A program made the position numbers and the translations under genes. The notes beneath the pieces were generated by a model. That model saw only the letters and a program-made list of their open reading frames with translations. It had not been told where the DNA came from and did not search any database. This document shows positions 1-8,972 of a DNA stretch of 39,618 bases, one piece after another; the stretch's first letter is position 1; every line of letters starts with the position of its first letter. Source of the stretch: Candidatus Pacearchaeota archaeon. GTDB taxonomy: Archaea; Nanobdellota; Nanobdellia; Pacearchaeales; GW2011-AR1. Where the stretch lies: positions 1 to 39,618 of the forward strand of contig JAPLXZ010000005.1 in assembly GCA_026395815.1 (NCBI GenBank), in the 5' to 3' direction.

Positions 1-1
1 C

Positions 2-1747
2 TATGCTTCTTATGCTACAAACATATCTACAAACTGGACAGCGCTTACTGTTAATGCTTACAACTTAACTTGGAATTATAATTATTCTGATAATTACACT
101 TTGGATACTTTTAATGCCTATAATTCCACATGGGACAACTCTTGGGTAAACCAATATGCTTACAATCATTCTTCATTAACTAACTTGCAGAATGTTTTAG
201 GAGTAAATGTATCACAGAATTGGACAGAAATAACTCGTGCTGCTTATGATACAAGATGGATAGATACTTACAATGCAACTTATGCTTCTTATGCTACAAA
301 CATATCTACAAACTGGACAGCGCTTACTGTTAATGCTTATAATTTAACTTGGAACTATAATTACTCTTTCAATTACACTTCAGCAACAGTAAGCGCATAC
401 AATGCTACCTGGGATAACTCTTGGGTAAACCAATACGCTTACAATCATTCTTCATTAACTAATCTGCAAAATGTTCTTGGAACAAATGTTTCAAGAAATT
501 GGACAGCATTAACCACATTACAAAATGTTTTAGGAGTAAATGTATCTCAAAACTGGACAGAAATAACTCGTGCTGCTTATGATACAAGATGGATAGATAC
601 TGCGAATTCTTCTTTATTATCAATAAATCAAACTAAAAATATTCAGGCACTTTACAATTTAACAGCAGGTATGATCGCCAATATGAGCATATTGCAAAGT
701 GGAAACTTTACAACAGGTAATCTTGGAACTATGTATAATTACACAGTTGGATTAATTGCTAATATGTCAATAAGTCAGTCAACAAGTGGAGTTAATTATT
801 GGGGTTCAAATGGGAGTAATATATATAATTTAACTGCTTATATCGGCATCGGGACATCGAGTCCTGCATATAACCTTCATGTTAATGGAACTTTTGCATC
901 AGGCACAGCCCCATTTTTTGTCCTTACTAATACAGGCAGGGTTTTAGGAAATTTAATTTTTAATAATATGACTAATGATTCAGATAGTGGAATTGTTAGA
1001 GGTAGAGGAACTGGAGGATTAGATTTTTTGTATTTTGGTGGTGGTTGGTTTACAGGAATGACTTTAGATAATGCAGGCAAAGTCGGCATCGGGACGACGG
1101 GGCCTGGCGAACTACTTCACATATACAATACTAATGCATCGTTGAATGCTCTTAGCAATATAGCTTTGGAAACTGCTGGAGGAGGTTCAAAAGCCTTAAT
1201 AGGAGCTATTGCTAATTCTGTATCTGCTGGAGACAGAAAAACATCACTTTATTTCTCTACTTATGACCAAGCGACTGGCGGTACGGCTGAAAGGGTCAGA
1301 ATTGATAATCTCGGCAACGTCGGCATCGGGAATTCTACTCCAACAGCCAAGTTACATGTTCAAAATGGTGCTGTAAGAAATCCAAATGCTTATAGCAATC
1401 TTGTTGTTGAGGCAAATGATTACAATTATCTTCAATTATTGTTTCCGGCTAGTAGAGAAGGCGGAATTTTATTTGGCGATGAGGCTGCTGCTAATTCAGG
1501 GCAGATAATCTATACCCATGCTTCTGATAGTATGACCTTTAGTACAGCTACAATGACTGCTATGACTTTAATAGGGGGCAAAGTTGGAATAGGATCAATG
1601 AATAATCCTTCTGACCCATTGAGTGTAGGAGGCAATGCAAACTTCACAGGAAACTTGAGCATTGGAAGTGGAGATCAAGGAACAATTGAATCTAACACTA
1701 CCTGTGTGATAATCAAAGGAAAAACTTCAACACTGGAGATATGCTAA
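2..1747 (+). CDS. Secreted fibre/tail-fibre-like repeat protein, 5' truncated by window edge
   Basis: Frame is open from base 2 with no stop, so the TTG at 101 is probably not the start. Tandem AYNxTWDNSWVNQYAYNHSSLTNLQNVLGxNVSxNWTEIT repeats, then four V/IGIGxxxPxxxLHV repeats and a C-terminal TTCVIIKGKTSTLEIC cap. Confidence 0.8.
   Translation, partial: YASYATNISTNWTALTVNAYNLTWNYNYSDNYTLDTFNAYNSTWDNSWVNQYAYNHSSLTNLQNVLGVNVSQNWTEITRAAYDTRWIDTYNATYASYATNISTNWTALTVNAYNLTWNYNYSFNYTSATVSAYNATWDNSWVNQYAYNHSSLTNLQNVLGTNVSRNWTALTTLQNVLGVNVSQNWTEITRAAYDTRWIDTANSSLLSINQTKNIQALYNLTAGMIANMSILQSGNFTTGNLGTMYNYTVGLIANMSISQSTSGVNYWGSNGSNIYNLTAYIGIGTSSPAYNLHVNGTFASGTAPFFVLTNTGRVLGNLIFNNMTNDSDSGIVRGRGTGGLDFLYFGGGWFTGMTLDNAGKVGIGTTGPGELLHIYNTNASLNALSNIALETAGGGSKALIGAIANSVSAGDRKTSLYFSTYDQATGGTAERVRIDNLGNVGIGNSTPTAKLHVQNGAVRNPNAYSNLVVEANDYNYLQLLFPASREGGILFGDEAAANSGQIIYTHASDSMTFSTATMTAMTLIGGKVGIGSMNNPSDPLSVGGNANFTGNLSIGSGDQGTIESNTTCVIIKGKTSTLEIC
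111..600 (+). repeat. Tandem coding repeats (AYN..WDNSWVNQYAYNHSSLTNLQNVLG / NVSQNWTEITRAAYDTRWIDT)
   Basis: Near-identical segments at about 111-270 and 400-600; bases 2-60 are also repeated at 281-339. Confidence 0.8.
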
Positions 1748-1748
1748 A

Positions 1749-4700
1749 ATGATAAACAAGAGGTTGATTAAAAAGTGGAATAAGAAAATCGTAATTTTGC
1801 TTGTTGCCTTTTTTCTTTGTTTGGTATTAATATCATTAATTATTGCTAACATGAACATAGAGATAAGCAAAGCAATACACCTTGATGGAAATAAGAATTT
1901 TATTTCTGATATTTACGGTTATATTGTTCTTCATTTGTCAAATCAAACTTATGAGTTGATAGGAGATCAGAGAGAAAAAGGAATTTTAGAAAGTGAGGGA
2001 TATAGCGGATTTGAAATAATGAGTTATAAAGTTAACGGGATTAACTTTAGTGAAAATGATTATTCTTCCTCTCAATTTGATTTTAATTCAACAATAATTG
2101 AAACTCCTACTCAAAAATATACAGGTGGAATTTCTGTAAATCAGGAAGTTTATATAAATAATAAACTATTAATAAAACAGAGTTTCAATGTGTCTATACT
2201 TACCCAAATAGATTACGATAAAATAACTTGGAATGGGACAGAATATAATTTAGCAGATTACACCCAAGAAAAACCAATGGTTTTTAGTTCTTGGAACAAA
2301 ACCTTACCAGACGGAAAAGTAACTGACAAAATAGTTGCACCGAATATCTTCTTTGATGATTTATATAATAAAAAAATAGATTATAAAGATGTTGCAGAAC
2401 AAGGAGGCTATGCTCTGATTTATCAAAAAGATAAAGTTAATTATATTGAATTAATTATTGAAAATAAAGATATAAATGCCTTAGAGAATTCAAAGATAGA
2501 CCCAACTTATTATAATCAAACAAATGGATTTAAAACAAGTTCTCTTGGTTCAGACACCCCTTCGGCAGTAACAACAAACGGAAGTGATTTTTGGATAACA
2601 GATATTTCTGATAAATTTATTTATCATACAAACAGAACAGGAGGAAATATGACAGATGGATTTAAAACAAAAAACATACTTGGAGGTCCTTATGGAATAA
2701 CAACAAACAACAGTGACTTTTGGATTACTGATCATACTGGTCATGCTGTATTTCACTATAATAAAACAGGAGGAGATGTGGAAGATGGGTTTTCAACTTT
2801 GGGATTTATGGATGGTCCTACTGGAATAACAACAAACGGCAGTGATTTTTGGATTGTTGATATTACCCAAAAGAAGGTAATTCACGTTAATAAAACAGGA
2901 ACAAATAAGGGAGATGGTTTTTCTCCACCTGACATTGGTTCAAGTAGTCCTAGTGGTATAACAACAAATTCAACTTCCGGAACTCCTACAGATTTTTGGA
3001 TTACTGATGATGTTGATTGTTTTGTTTATCATACAAACAAAGCAGGAACGAATATATCTGATGGATTTTCAACATTTGCTTTTGGTTCAAACTATCCTTC
3101 TGGAATAATAACAAACAACAGTGACTTTTGGTGGACTGATTCTATAGATGATTTTGTATATCATATTTCTAAAGATATAATTCCTCCGAATATTGCAATA
3201 GTTCTTCCTTCAAACAATACGTATTCTACTGATACAGGATTGGATGTAAATTACACTGTTTCAGATAATGTTGCAGTAGGAAGCTGTTGGTATTCTAATG
3301 ACACTATGGCGAGGAATTTATCATTAGGAACAGCAGGAAGCTGTGTTAACATAACAAACATAACATGGGCAGAAGGAAAACATAATGTGACTGTTTGGGC
3401 AAATGATTCTGTTGGAAATGAAAATAAATCAACAGTTGCATTTACAATTGATTTAACAAAACCATTAGTTACTATAATCTCTCCTGAAAATAATACGATT
3501 ACAACAGACACAGGATTGGATGTAAATTACACTGTTTCAGATAATGTTGCAGTAGGAAGCTGTTGGTATTCCAATGATTCTATGCTGAGGAATTTTTCAT
3601 TAGGAACAGCAGGAAGCTGTGTTAACATAACAAATATAACATGGGCAGAAGGACAGCAGCATAATGTTACAGTATGGGCGAATGATAGTGCTGGAAATGA
3701 AAATTATTCTACAATTACATTTACAATTGGTTTAAACTTCCCAGTAGTGCATTTGATTTCTCCCACAAACAATACAAATTCTGCTTCTACAAATCAGACT
3801 TTTAGTTGTAATATAACAGATACTACTGCTGTCGGAAGTTTGGAATTATATATTTGGAATTCCACTAAAAGCAGGATAAATGACTTTACAACTAACTTAT
3901 GGAATAAAACTATTAATGGCATTAACGACAATGCTGACATGGGGTATGGCGTTGCAATTGATTCCCAAAGAAATGTCTATATTACAGGACAAACCCGTTG
4001 GACTTCTGCTTCAACAGATGATATCTATGTTGGAAAATGGAACTCTTCAGGAACCAATTTATGGAATGCAACACTTAATGGCCCAGGAGATAATACTGAC
4101 TCTGGCAGGAGTATTGCAGTGGACCCTTCAAATGAGAGCAATATTTATATTGTAGGAAGTAGCGTTTGGGGTGCTTCTTATAGTGATATTTATATTGGAA
4201 AATGGAACTCCTCAGGAACCAACTTATGGAATAAAACAATCAATGGCCCTGGAAATGGTCAGGATTATGGTTATGGAGTTATAGTAGATTCTTCTGGGAA
4301 TGTTTATGTTGTGGGAACTAGTTCTTGGAAATCTCCAAATACTGCTGATATCTATCTCGGAAAATGGAATTCTTCAGGAACCAATTTATGGAATGCTACT
4401 TTTAATGGACCTCAAAATAATACTGATAATGGACTGGGGGTTGCGTTAGATTCTCAGGGAAATATTTATGTTTCAGGAGATAGCAGGTGGACTTCTTCTG
4501 TTAGTTCAGATTTATATCTTGGAAAATGGAACTCTTCAGGAAGCCAGATGTGGAATGCAACTCTTGACAGCCCTTCATTCTACTATGATTCTGGTACTGC
4601 TGTTGCAGTAGACCCTAATGATAATAATGCTATTTATGTTACAGGGTCTAATAGGTGGGTTGTTGGTTCTACTACTTATAATATTTATCTTGGAAAATGG

Positions 4701-5396
4701 AACTCTTCAGGACAACAAATGTGGAATGCGACACTCAATGGACCTCAAAATAATACTGATAGTGGTTATGGAGTTACGCTAGATTCCCATAGTAACATTT
4801 ATGTTTCAGGAAGTAGTTATTGGAGTTCTGCTTCAAATCTAGACCTTTATCTTGGAAAATGGAATTCTTCTGGAAGCAATCTATGGAATGCAACACTCAA
4901 TGGGCCTCAAAATATTCATGATTATGGTTATGATGTTGCAATGGATTCACAAGAAAATATTTATGTTACGGGAAGTAGCTTTTGGAGTTCTGCTTCAACT
5001 GCAGACATTTATTTAGGGAAATTCCATCAACCAAACTATCCTGTATCAGGAACTTTAAATTCAACATCTTGGGACTATAATCTTTCATCAACAGGAACAT
5101 ATACTTGGAACTGCCTTGGAGCAGATTCAGCAGGGAATCAGAATTGGAGTGCTGAAGGGAATTATACCTTGATAATCGCTGCTGCCAATACATGCACATA
5201 CACATCAGGCAATTGGGAAGTAAATTGTGTAGATAACTGCGTGATAAGTTCAAATGTTAATGGCGGAGCAAAAAATCTTACAATGAATGGAACAGGCACA
5301 TTCACACTTGATGCTAACATTACAAATTTCATATATTACAGGATATTAAATGGTTGCAATGTCACATGCAGAAGGGGATGCATAAATTATGACTAA
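1749..5396 (+). CDS. Giant surface protein: N-terminal TM, 5 NHL-like repeats, 2 Cys-containing Ig-like modules, 7 SBBP-type beta-propeller repeats
   Basis: Hydrophobic N-terminus KKIVILLVAFFLCLVLISLII; repeats ITTNxSDFWITD; [32 protein letters not shown]; repeats D(I/L)Y(L/V/I)GKWNSSG. Confidence 0.85.
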   Translation: MINKRLIKKWNKKIVILLVAFFLCLVLISLIIANMNIEISKAIHLDGNKNFISDIYGYIVLHLSNQTYELIGDQREKGILESEGYSGFEIMSYKVNGINFSENDYSSSQFDFNSTIIETPTQKYTGGISVNQEVYINNKLLIKQSFNVSILTQIDYDKITWNGTEYNLADYTQEKPMVFSSWNKTLPDGKVTDKIVAPNIFFDDLYNKKIDYKDVAEQGGYALIYQKDKVNYIELIIENKDINALENSKIDPTYYNQTNGFKTSSLGSDTPSAVTTNGSDFWITDISDKFIYHTNRTGGNMTDGFKTKNILGGPYGITTNNSDFWITDHTGHAVFHYNKTGGDVEDGFSTLGFMDGPTGITTNGSDFWIVDITQKKVIHVNKTGTNKGDGFSPPDIGSSSPSGITTNSTSGTPTDFWITDDVDCFVYHTNKAGTNISDGFSTFAFGSNYPSGIITNNSDFWWTDSIDDFVYHISKDIIPPNIAIVLPSNNTYSTDTGLDVNYTVSDNVAVGSCWYSNDTMARNLSLGTAGSCVNITNITWAEGKHNVTVWANDSVGNENKSTVAFTIDLTKPLVTIISPENNTITTDTGLDVNYTVSDNVAVGSCWYSNDSMLRNFSLGTAGSCVNITNITWAEGQQHNVTVWANDSAGNENYSTITFTIGLNFPVVHLISPTNNTNSASTNQTFSCNITDTTAVGSLELYIWNSTKSRINDFTTNLWNKTINGINDNADMGYGVAIDSQRNVYITGQTRWTSASTDDIYVGKWNSSGTNLWNATLNGPGDNTDSGRSIAVDPSNESNIYIVGSSVWGASYSDIYIGKWNSSGTNLWNKTINGPGNGQDYGYGVIVDSSGNVYVVGTSSWKSPNTADIYLGKWNSSGTNLWNATFNGPQNNTDNGLGVALDSQGNIYVSGDSRWTSSVSSDLYLGKWNSSGSQMWNATLDSPSFYYDSGTAVAVDPNDNNAIYVTGSNRWVVGSTTYNIYLGKWNSSGQQMWNATLNGPQNNTDSGYGVTLDSHSNIYVSGSSYWSSASNLDLYLGKWNSSGSNLWNATLNGPQNIHDYGYDVAMDSQENIYVTGSSFWSSASTADIYLGKFHQPNYPVSGTLNSTSWDYNLSSTGTYTWNCLGADSAGNQNWSAEGNYTLIIAAANTCTYTSGNWEVNCVDNCVISSNVNGGAKNLTMNGTGTFTLDANITNFIYYRILNGCNVTCRRGCINYD
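2515..3175 (+). repeat. Five NHL/propeller-like coding repeats of about 43 aa
   Basis: DGF..ITTN.SDFWITD..D.FVYH.NKTG repeated five times. Confidence 0.75.
3894..5030 (+). repeat. Seven SBBP-like beta-propeller repeats
   Basis: Seven occurrences of DIYLGKWNSSGxxLWNATLNGP...GYGVAxDSQxNIYVxG-type units. Confidence 0.8.
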
Positions 5397-6507
5397 AGGG
5401 GAAATGAAAAATAAAGAGATATTTATCTTTGTAATTGCTTTTGTTTTTCTTACTCTTTGGTGTTTTTCTGAATTAAGCGCAGATATAATTTCCATAAATT
5501 CAGGAGGTAATGAAGAGATTGTAATTAATCCAGACACATACATTGAGGGATTTTTTTCAAAAGCTGAAGTTATCTGTCTTCCTACTACTTGCAGCAATTT
5601 AGGTTATAATTGTGGAAGATGGGCAAATGGAACCTGTTTAGGATATGTAGAGTGTGGAAATTGTTCTGAAGGATACCAATGCACAGCAGGAACATGCACA
5701 GTAATTCCTGCAGAAGTTCCAGGAGGGGGTGGTGGAGGTGGTAGAGAAGAAACAGGACTTTTAGGAATAGTAGTTGTTCCAAGAGAAATAAGTCTTAGAA
5801 TGGCTGTCAACACAAACAGAAAAGAAATAATAAAAATAACTAATAACGGAGCAACAACTAAAACTTTGCCGGTAATCCAAAATCATTTATACAACATGGT
5901 AATACTTGGAAATAATACAATTGTCGTTGCTCCTGGAGAAACTAAGAATTTGGAAGTGATTTTTGTTGCTCCAGAGACTCCAGGAATATACACAGGAAAA
6001 ATTTGGATTGGGGGAATTGATGTTTCAGTTACATTGAATGTTAAGACAAAACTCCTCCTTTTTGATTCAAACATCATTGTATTAAATAAAGATTACCAAG
6101 TAGCAAGAGGGAGTCCATTGAAAACAAGCGTAACATTAGTTCCTATGGGAGAGCCAGAAAGGCTTGATGTAACCTTAAACTATGTAATTAAAGATTATTT
6201 AGGAAAGATTTATCTGACACAGAGCGAATCGCTTTTAGTTGAAAAAGAAGTAGAGTTTAAGCGTAATTTTGGAACAGGCATGCTTCCTCTTGGAAAATAT
6301 ATAGTTGGATTGGAATTAGTGTATCCAGGAGGAGTGGCTCCATCAAGCGCTTATTTTGAAGTTATTAAAAGAAGCCCTGTCAATTTTTTAGCACTAATAA
6401 TCTTCTTCCTCATCATAATCATAATAATCATTATTATATTGTTAATAATCTACTTAATAAGAAGAAGACAGGAGAGAAATAAACAACCTCCCCCACTTCC
6501 TTATTAA
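5389..6507 (+). CDS. Membrane-anchored surface protein, poly-Gly linker, C-terminal TM and basic tail
   Basis: N-terminal signal-like helix, Cys-rich segment, GGGGGGG linker, COG1470-like/Ig-like region, LALIIFFLIIIIIIIIILLIIYLIRRRQ C-terminus. Overlaps upstream stop by 8 bp. Confidence 0.8.
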   Translation: MTKGEMKNKEIFIFVIAFVFLTLWCFSELSADIISINSGGNEEIVINPDTYIEGFFSKAEVICLPTTCSNLGYNCGRWANGTCLGYVECGNCSEGYQCTAGTCTVIPAEVPGGGGGGGREETGLLGIVVVPREISLRMAVNTNRKEIIKITNNGATTKTLPVIQNHLYNMVILGNNTIVVAPGETKNLEVIFVAPETPGIYTGKIWIGGIDVSVTLNVKTKLLLFDSNIIVLNKDYQVARGSPLKTSVTLVPMGEPERLDVTLNYVIKDYLGKIYLTQSESLLVEKEVEFKRNFGTGMLPLGKYIVGLELVYPGGVAPSSAYFEVIKRSPVNFLALIIFFLIIIIIIIIILLIIYLIRRRQERNKQPPPLPY

Positions 6508-6516
6508 CACAAACAA

Positions 6517-6524
6517 TTTAAATA
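6517..6524 (+). promoter_or_regulatory. TATA box for YchF-like gene (leaderless)
   Basis: TTTAAATA centred about 26 nt before ATG at 6547. Confidence 0.55.
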
Positions 6525-6546
6525 ACAATTTATCTCGATTATTACA

Positions 6547-7734
6547 ATGTTAATTGGTTTAGTTGGAAAGCCTTCAGTAGGAAAAAGCACATTCTTTAAA
6601 GCAGCGACTTTAGCAGAAGTTGAAATTGCTTCATATCCCTTTACAACAATAAAACCAAACCATGGAGTTGGATATGTAAAAGTTGATTGTATTGACAAGG
6701 AATTTAAAACTCAATGCCAGCCAAACCATGGATTTTGCATTAATCACAACAGATTTGTTCCTATTGACTTAATGGATGTGGCTGGCTTAGTTCCAGGAGC
6801 AAGCGAAGGAAAGGGGCTGGGAAACCAGTTTCTCGACGATTTAAGACAAGCAGATGTATTCATTCACATTATTGACCTTTCTGGTACAACAGACGAAAAT
6901 GGAAAATTAACAGAGAATTATAATGTTTCTAATGACATTATTTTTTTGGAAGACGAACTTAACAAATGGTTCTTAGGAATCCTGATGAAAGTATGGAAAG
7001 GTTTTGCGAGAAAAACAGAACTTGAAGATGAAAATTTTGCCTTGGCTGTTGCTAATCAGTTTTCTGGACTAAAAGTAAAAGAAGAGCATGTAAAGAAAGC
7101 ATTATTCAAACTTAATCTGACAGGAAGGCCAAGCACTTGGAACAATGAGCAGCTTTTGAGATTTGCTTCAGAATTAAGAGCAGAAAGCAAGCCCATGATT
7201 ATTGCTGCAAATAAGGTTGACATGCCACAAGGAAAAGATAATTATGAGAAATTAAAAAAAGAATTTTCCAGTCTTATAATTATCCCCTGTTCTGCAGATT
7301 CTGAACTTGCTTTAAGAGAAGCTGCAAAAGCAAATCTCATTGATTATGTCCCAGGAGAAAAGAACTTTAATGTAAAAGGAAAATTGAATGAAAAACAAGA
7401 ACAGGCGCTTGATAAAATAAAAAAAGAAATATTGGAAGAACTGCCAGAAGGAACAGGCATCCAAGCGATATTAAATCATGCAGTTTTTAATTTTTTGAAA
7501 TATATTGCAATTTTTCCTGCAGGAGCGCATAAACTTGCAGACAGCAAAGGGCACATTCTTCCAGATTGCTTCTTGCTTCCTCCTAATTCTACTGCATTGG
7601 ATTTCGCATATTTTTTACATACGGATTTTGGAAAAAACTTCATAAGGGCAATAGATGCAAGGACAAAGAAAGTACTTGGAAGAGATTACAAATTAAAGAA
7701 CAGAGATGCTTTAGAGATAGTAACAAGCAGATGA
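6547..7734 (+). CDS. ychF: OBG/YchF-family GTPase (archaeal), C-terminal TGS-like domain
   Basis: G1 [45 protein letters not shown]-terminal [25 protein letters not shown]. Confidence 0.9.
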   Translation: MLIGLVGKPSVGKSTFFKAATLAEVEIASYPFTTIKPNHGVGYVKVDCIDKEFKTQCQPNHGFCINHNRFVPIDLMDVAGLVPGASEGKGLGNQFLDDLRQADVFIHIIDLSGTTDENGKLTENYNVSNDIIFLEDELNKWFLGILMKVWKGFARKTELEDENFALAVANQFSGLKVKEEHVKKALFKLNLTGRPSTWNNEQLLRFASELRAESKPMIIAANKVDMPQGKDNYEKLKKEFSSLIIIPCSADSELALREAAKANLIDYVPGEKNFNVKGKLNEKQEQALDKIKKEILEELPEGTGIQAILNHAVFNFLKYIAIFPAGAHKLADSKGHILPDCFLLPPNSTALDFAYFLHTDFGKNFIRAIDARTKKVLGRDYKLKNRDALEIVTSR

Positions 7735-7744
7735 TTCCAAAAAG

Positions 7745-7963
7745 ATGATAATTAATGTAAAAGTTAAGCCAAATTCTTCAAAACAGAAAATTGAAACGCT
7801 TGGAGATGGGCAATATTCAATTTATTTAAAATCTGCTCCTAAAAATAATAAAGCGAATATAGAATTAATTAACATTCTTTCCAAGCATTTTAAAGTTCAA
7901 GCAAGAAATATCAAAATAAAATTCGGAAAAACTTCCAATAAAAAGGTTATTGAAGTAAAATAA
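7745..7963 (+). CDS. DUF167/YggU family protein
   Basis: MIINVKVKPNSSKQKIE...YLKSAPKNNKANIELINILSKHF..ARNIKIKFGKTSNKKVIEV is typical of DUF167. Confidence 0.85.
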   Translation: MIINVKVKPNSSKQKIETLGDGQYSIYLKSAPKNNKANIELINILSKHFKVQARNIKIKFGKTSNKKVIEVK

Positions 7964-7975
7964 TCTATATACAAA

Positions 7976-8368
7976 ATGAAATATGAATTTGCAGCAGACC
8001 TTCAAGAGAAAGCAGAAGAAATATCTAACCTGCTCTTTCCACATGTTAATTTGGATAATGTCAAATGCTTTAGGAGTTATGGAACCTCCACTAGAAACAC
8101 ACTCGCACGATGCCATGGGATTAGTAAGATAATGCAAAAAGCAATAGGAATAAAAGCAATTTATGCCCTTGAATTTTTATCAGAAAGATTTGACAAGCTT
8201 GATGAAGAAGAGAAAATAAAGACGATAATCCACGAACTAATGCACATACCTAAAAATTTTGGAGGGGGCTTCAAACATCATGATTATGTAACGACAAAAA
8301 CAGTAAATAAATTTTTTAAGGAATACCAAAAGAGAAAAGATGAAAAAACAAATACATTTTTATTATAA
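7976..8368 (+). CDS. Putative metallopeptidase (COG4900-like)
   Basis: HELMHIP motif with downstream FKHHD. Confidence 0.7.
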   Translation: MKYEFAADLQEKAEEISNLLFPHVNLDNVKCFRSYGTSTRNTLARCHGISKIMQKAIGIKAIYALEFLSERFDKLDEEEKIKTIIHELMHIPKNFGGGFKHHDYVTTKTVNKFFKEYQKRKDEKTNTFLL

Positions 8369-8690
8369 GAAAGATAGGATAAATCTTGTTGCAGAGGAAT
8401 GCGGTTTCTTTAGAAGGTTTATAGGATTGATGTTTTCAAGCAGAAAAAATGCCAAGATACTGTTGTTCAATTTCAAAAAACCTTGGAAAATAAGAATTCA
8501 TTCTTTCTATGTTTTCTTTCCTTTTATTGCTGTTTGGCTCGATAAAAGCAATAATATTGTTGATATTAAGACAGTTAAACCATTCACTTTTTCTGTTTTT
8601 TCGAAAAAACCAGCATTTAAACTCATTGAAATACCAATAAATGACCATTATAAGCAGATTATAACAATTCTTACCACTTCTCGTCGGTGA
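8340..8690 (+). CDS. DUF192 family protein
   Basis: RRFIGLMFS...LLFNFKKPWKIRIHSFYVFFPFIAVWLDKSNNIVDIKTVKPF. Confidence 0.8.
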   Translation: MKKQIHFYYKKDRINLVAEECGFFRRFIGLMFSSRKNAKILLFNFKKPWKIRIHSFYVFFPFIAVWLDKSNNIVDIKTVKPFTFSVFSKKPAFKLIEIPINDHYKQIITILTTSRR

Positions 8691-8699
8691 TTAGAAACA

Positions 8700-8707
8700 T
8701 TTAAATA
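8700..8707 (+). promoter_or_regulatory. TATA box for small basic protein gene
   Basis: TTTAAATA about 51 nt before ATG 8755; implies a leader of about 25 nt containing SD GGAGGT (8745-8750). Confidence 0.55.
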
Positions 8708-8754
8708 GAGAAATTGTTTTAATACCTTATAGTAATAAACAAAAGGAGGTAAAA

Positions 8755-8910
8755 ATGGGAAAAGTTATCAAAAAAGATGTTGTTAAGAGAAAGCCAGGAT
8801 ATCTTTACTATGTTGACGGAAAAGGAAATGTATGTGAAGCAAAGATGTCTAGAGGCGGAAAGAGAAAGAAAAAGGCAAAAAAGAAAGTAAAGAGAAAAAG
8901 AAAAAGATAA
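8755..8910 (+). CDS. Small highly basic conserved-type protein (51 aa), putative nucleic-acid binding
   Basis: MGKVIKKDVVKRKPGYLYYVDGKGNVCEAKMSRGGKRKKKAKKKVKRKRKR; SD GGAGGT and TATA upstream; absent from the supplied ORF track because of length. Confidence 0.85.
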   Translation: MGKVIKKDVVKRKPGYLYYVDGKGNVCEAKMSRGGKRKKKAKKKVKRKRKR

Positions 8911-8940
8911 ATAATATATTTTTTTATTTTTTATTTAATT
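8911..8940 (+). terminator. T-rich terminator-like tract
   Basis: ataatatatttttttattttttatttaatt immediately after the stop codon. Confidence 0.4.
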
Positions 8941-8942
8941 AA

Positions 8943-8950
8943 TTTTATAA
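8943..8950 (+). promoter_or_regulatory. TATA box for kae1 (leaderless)
   Basis: TTTATAAA centred about 26 nt before ATG 8973. Confidence 0.5.
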
Positions 8951-8972
8951 ATGAATTCTAACTCGTTATTGT

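Noticed and set aside
877-1089. Antisense ORF 70 aa
   Set aside because: Lies opposite a clear coding frame and has low-complexity composition; the same reasoning rejects other shadow ORFs (e.g. 2550..2756, 3251..3511, 13293..13640, 13662..13997, 15922..16245, 17161..17511, 23442..23828, 29573..29815, 36541..36729, 38137..38445).
2-1747. Prophage tail-fibre locus
   Set aside because: VGIG repeats resemble phage fibres, but no capsid, terminase, portal or integrase genes are present and neighbours are cellular surface proteins.
101-1747. Diversity-generating retroelement target
   Set aside because: No reverse transcriptase or template/variable repeat pair with A-to-N differences was seen.
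3880-4155. Alternative-frame + ORF 91 aa
   Set aside because: Overlaps the SBBP repeat region; its length follows from repeat periodicity, with no independent signals.
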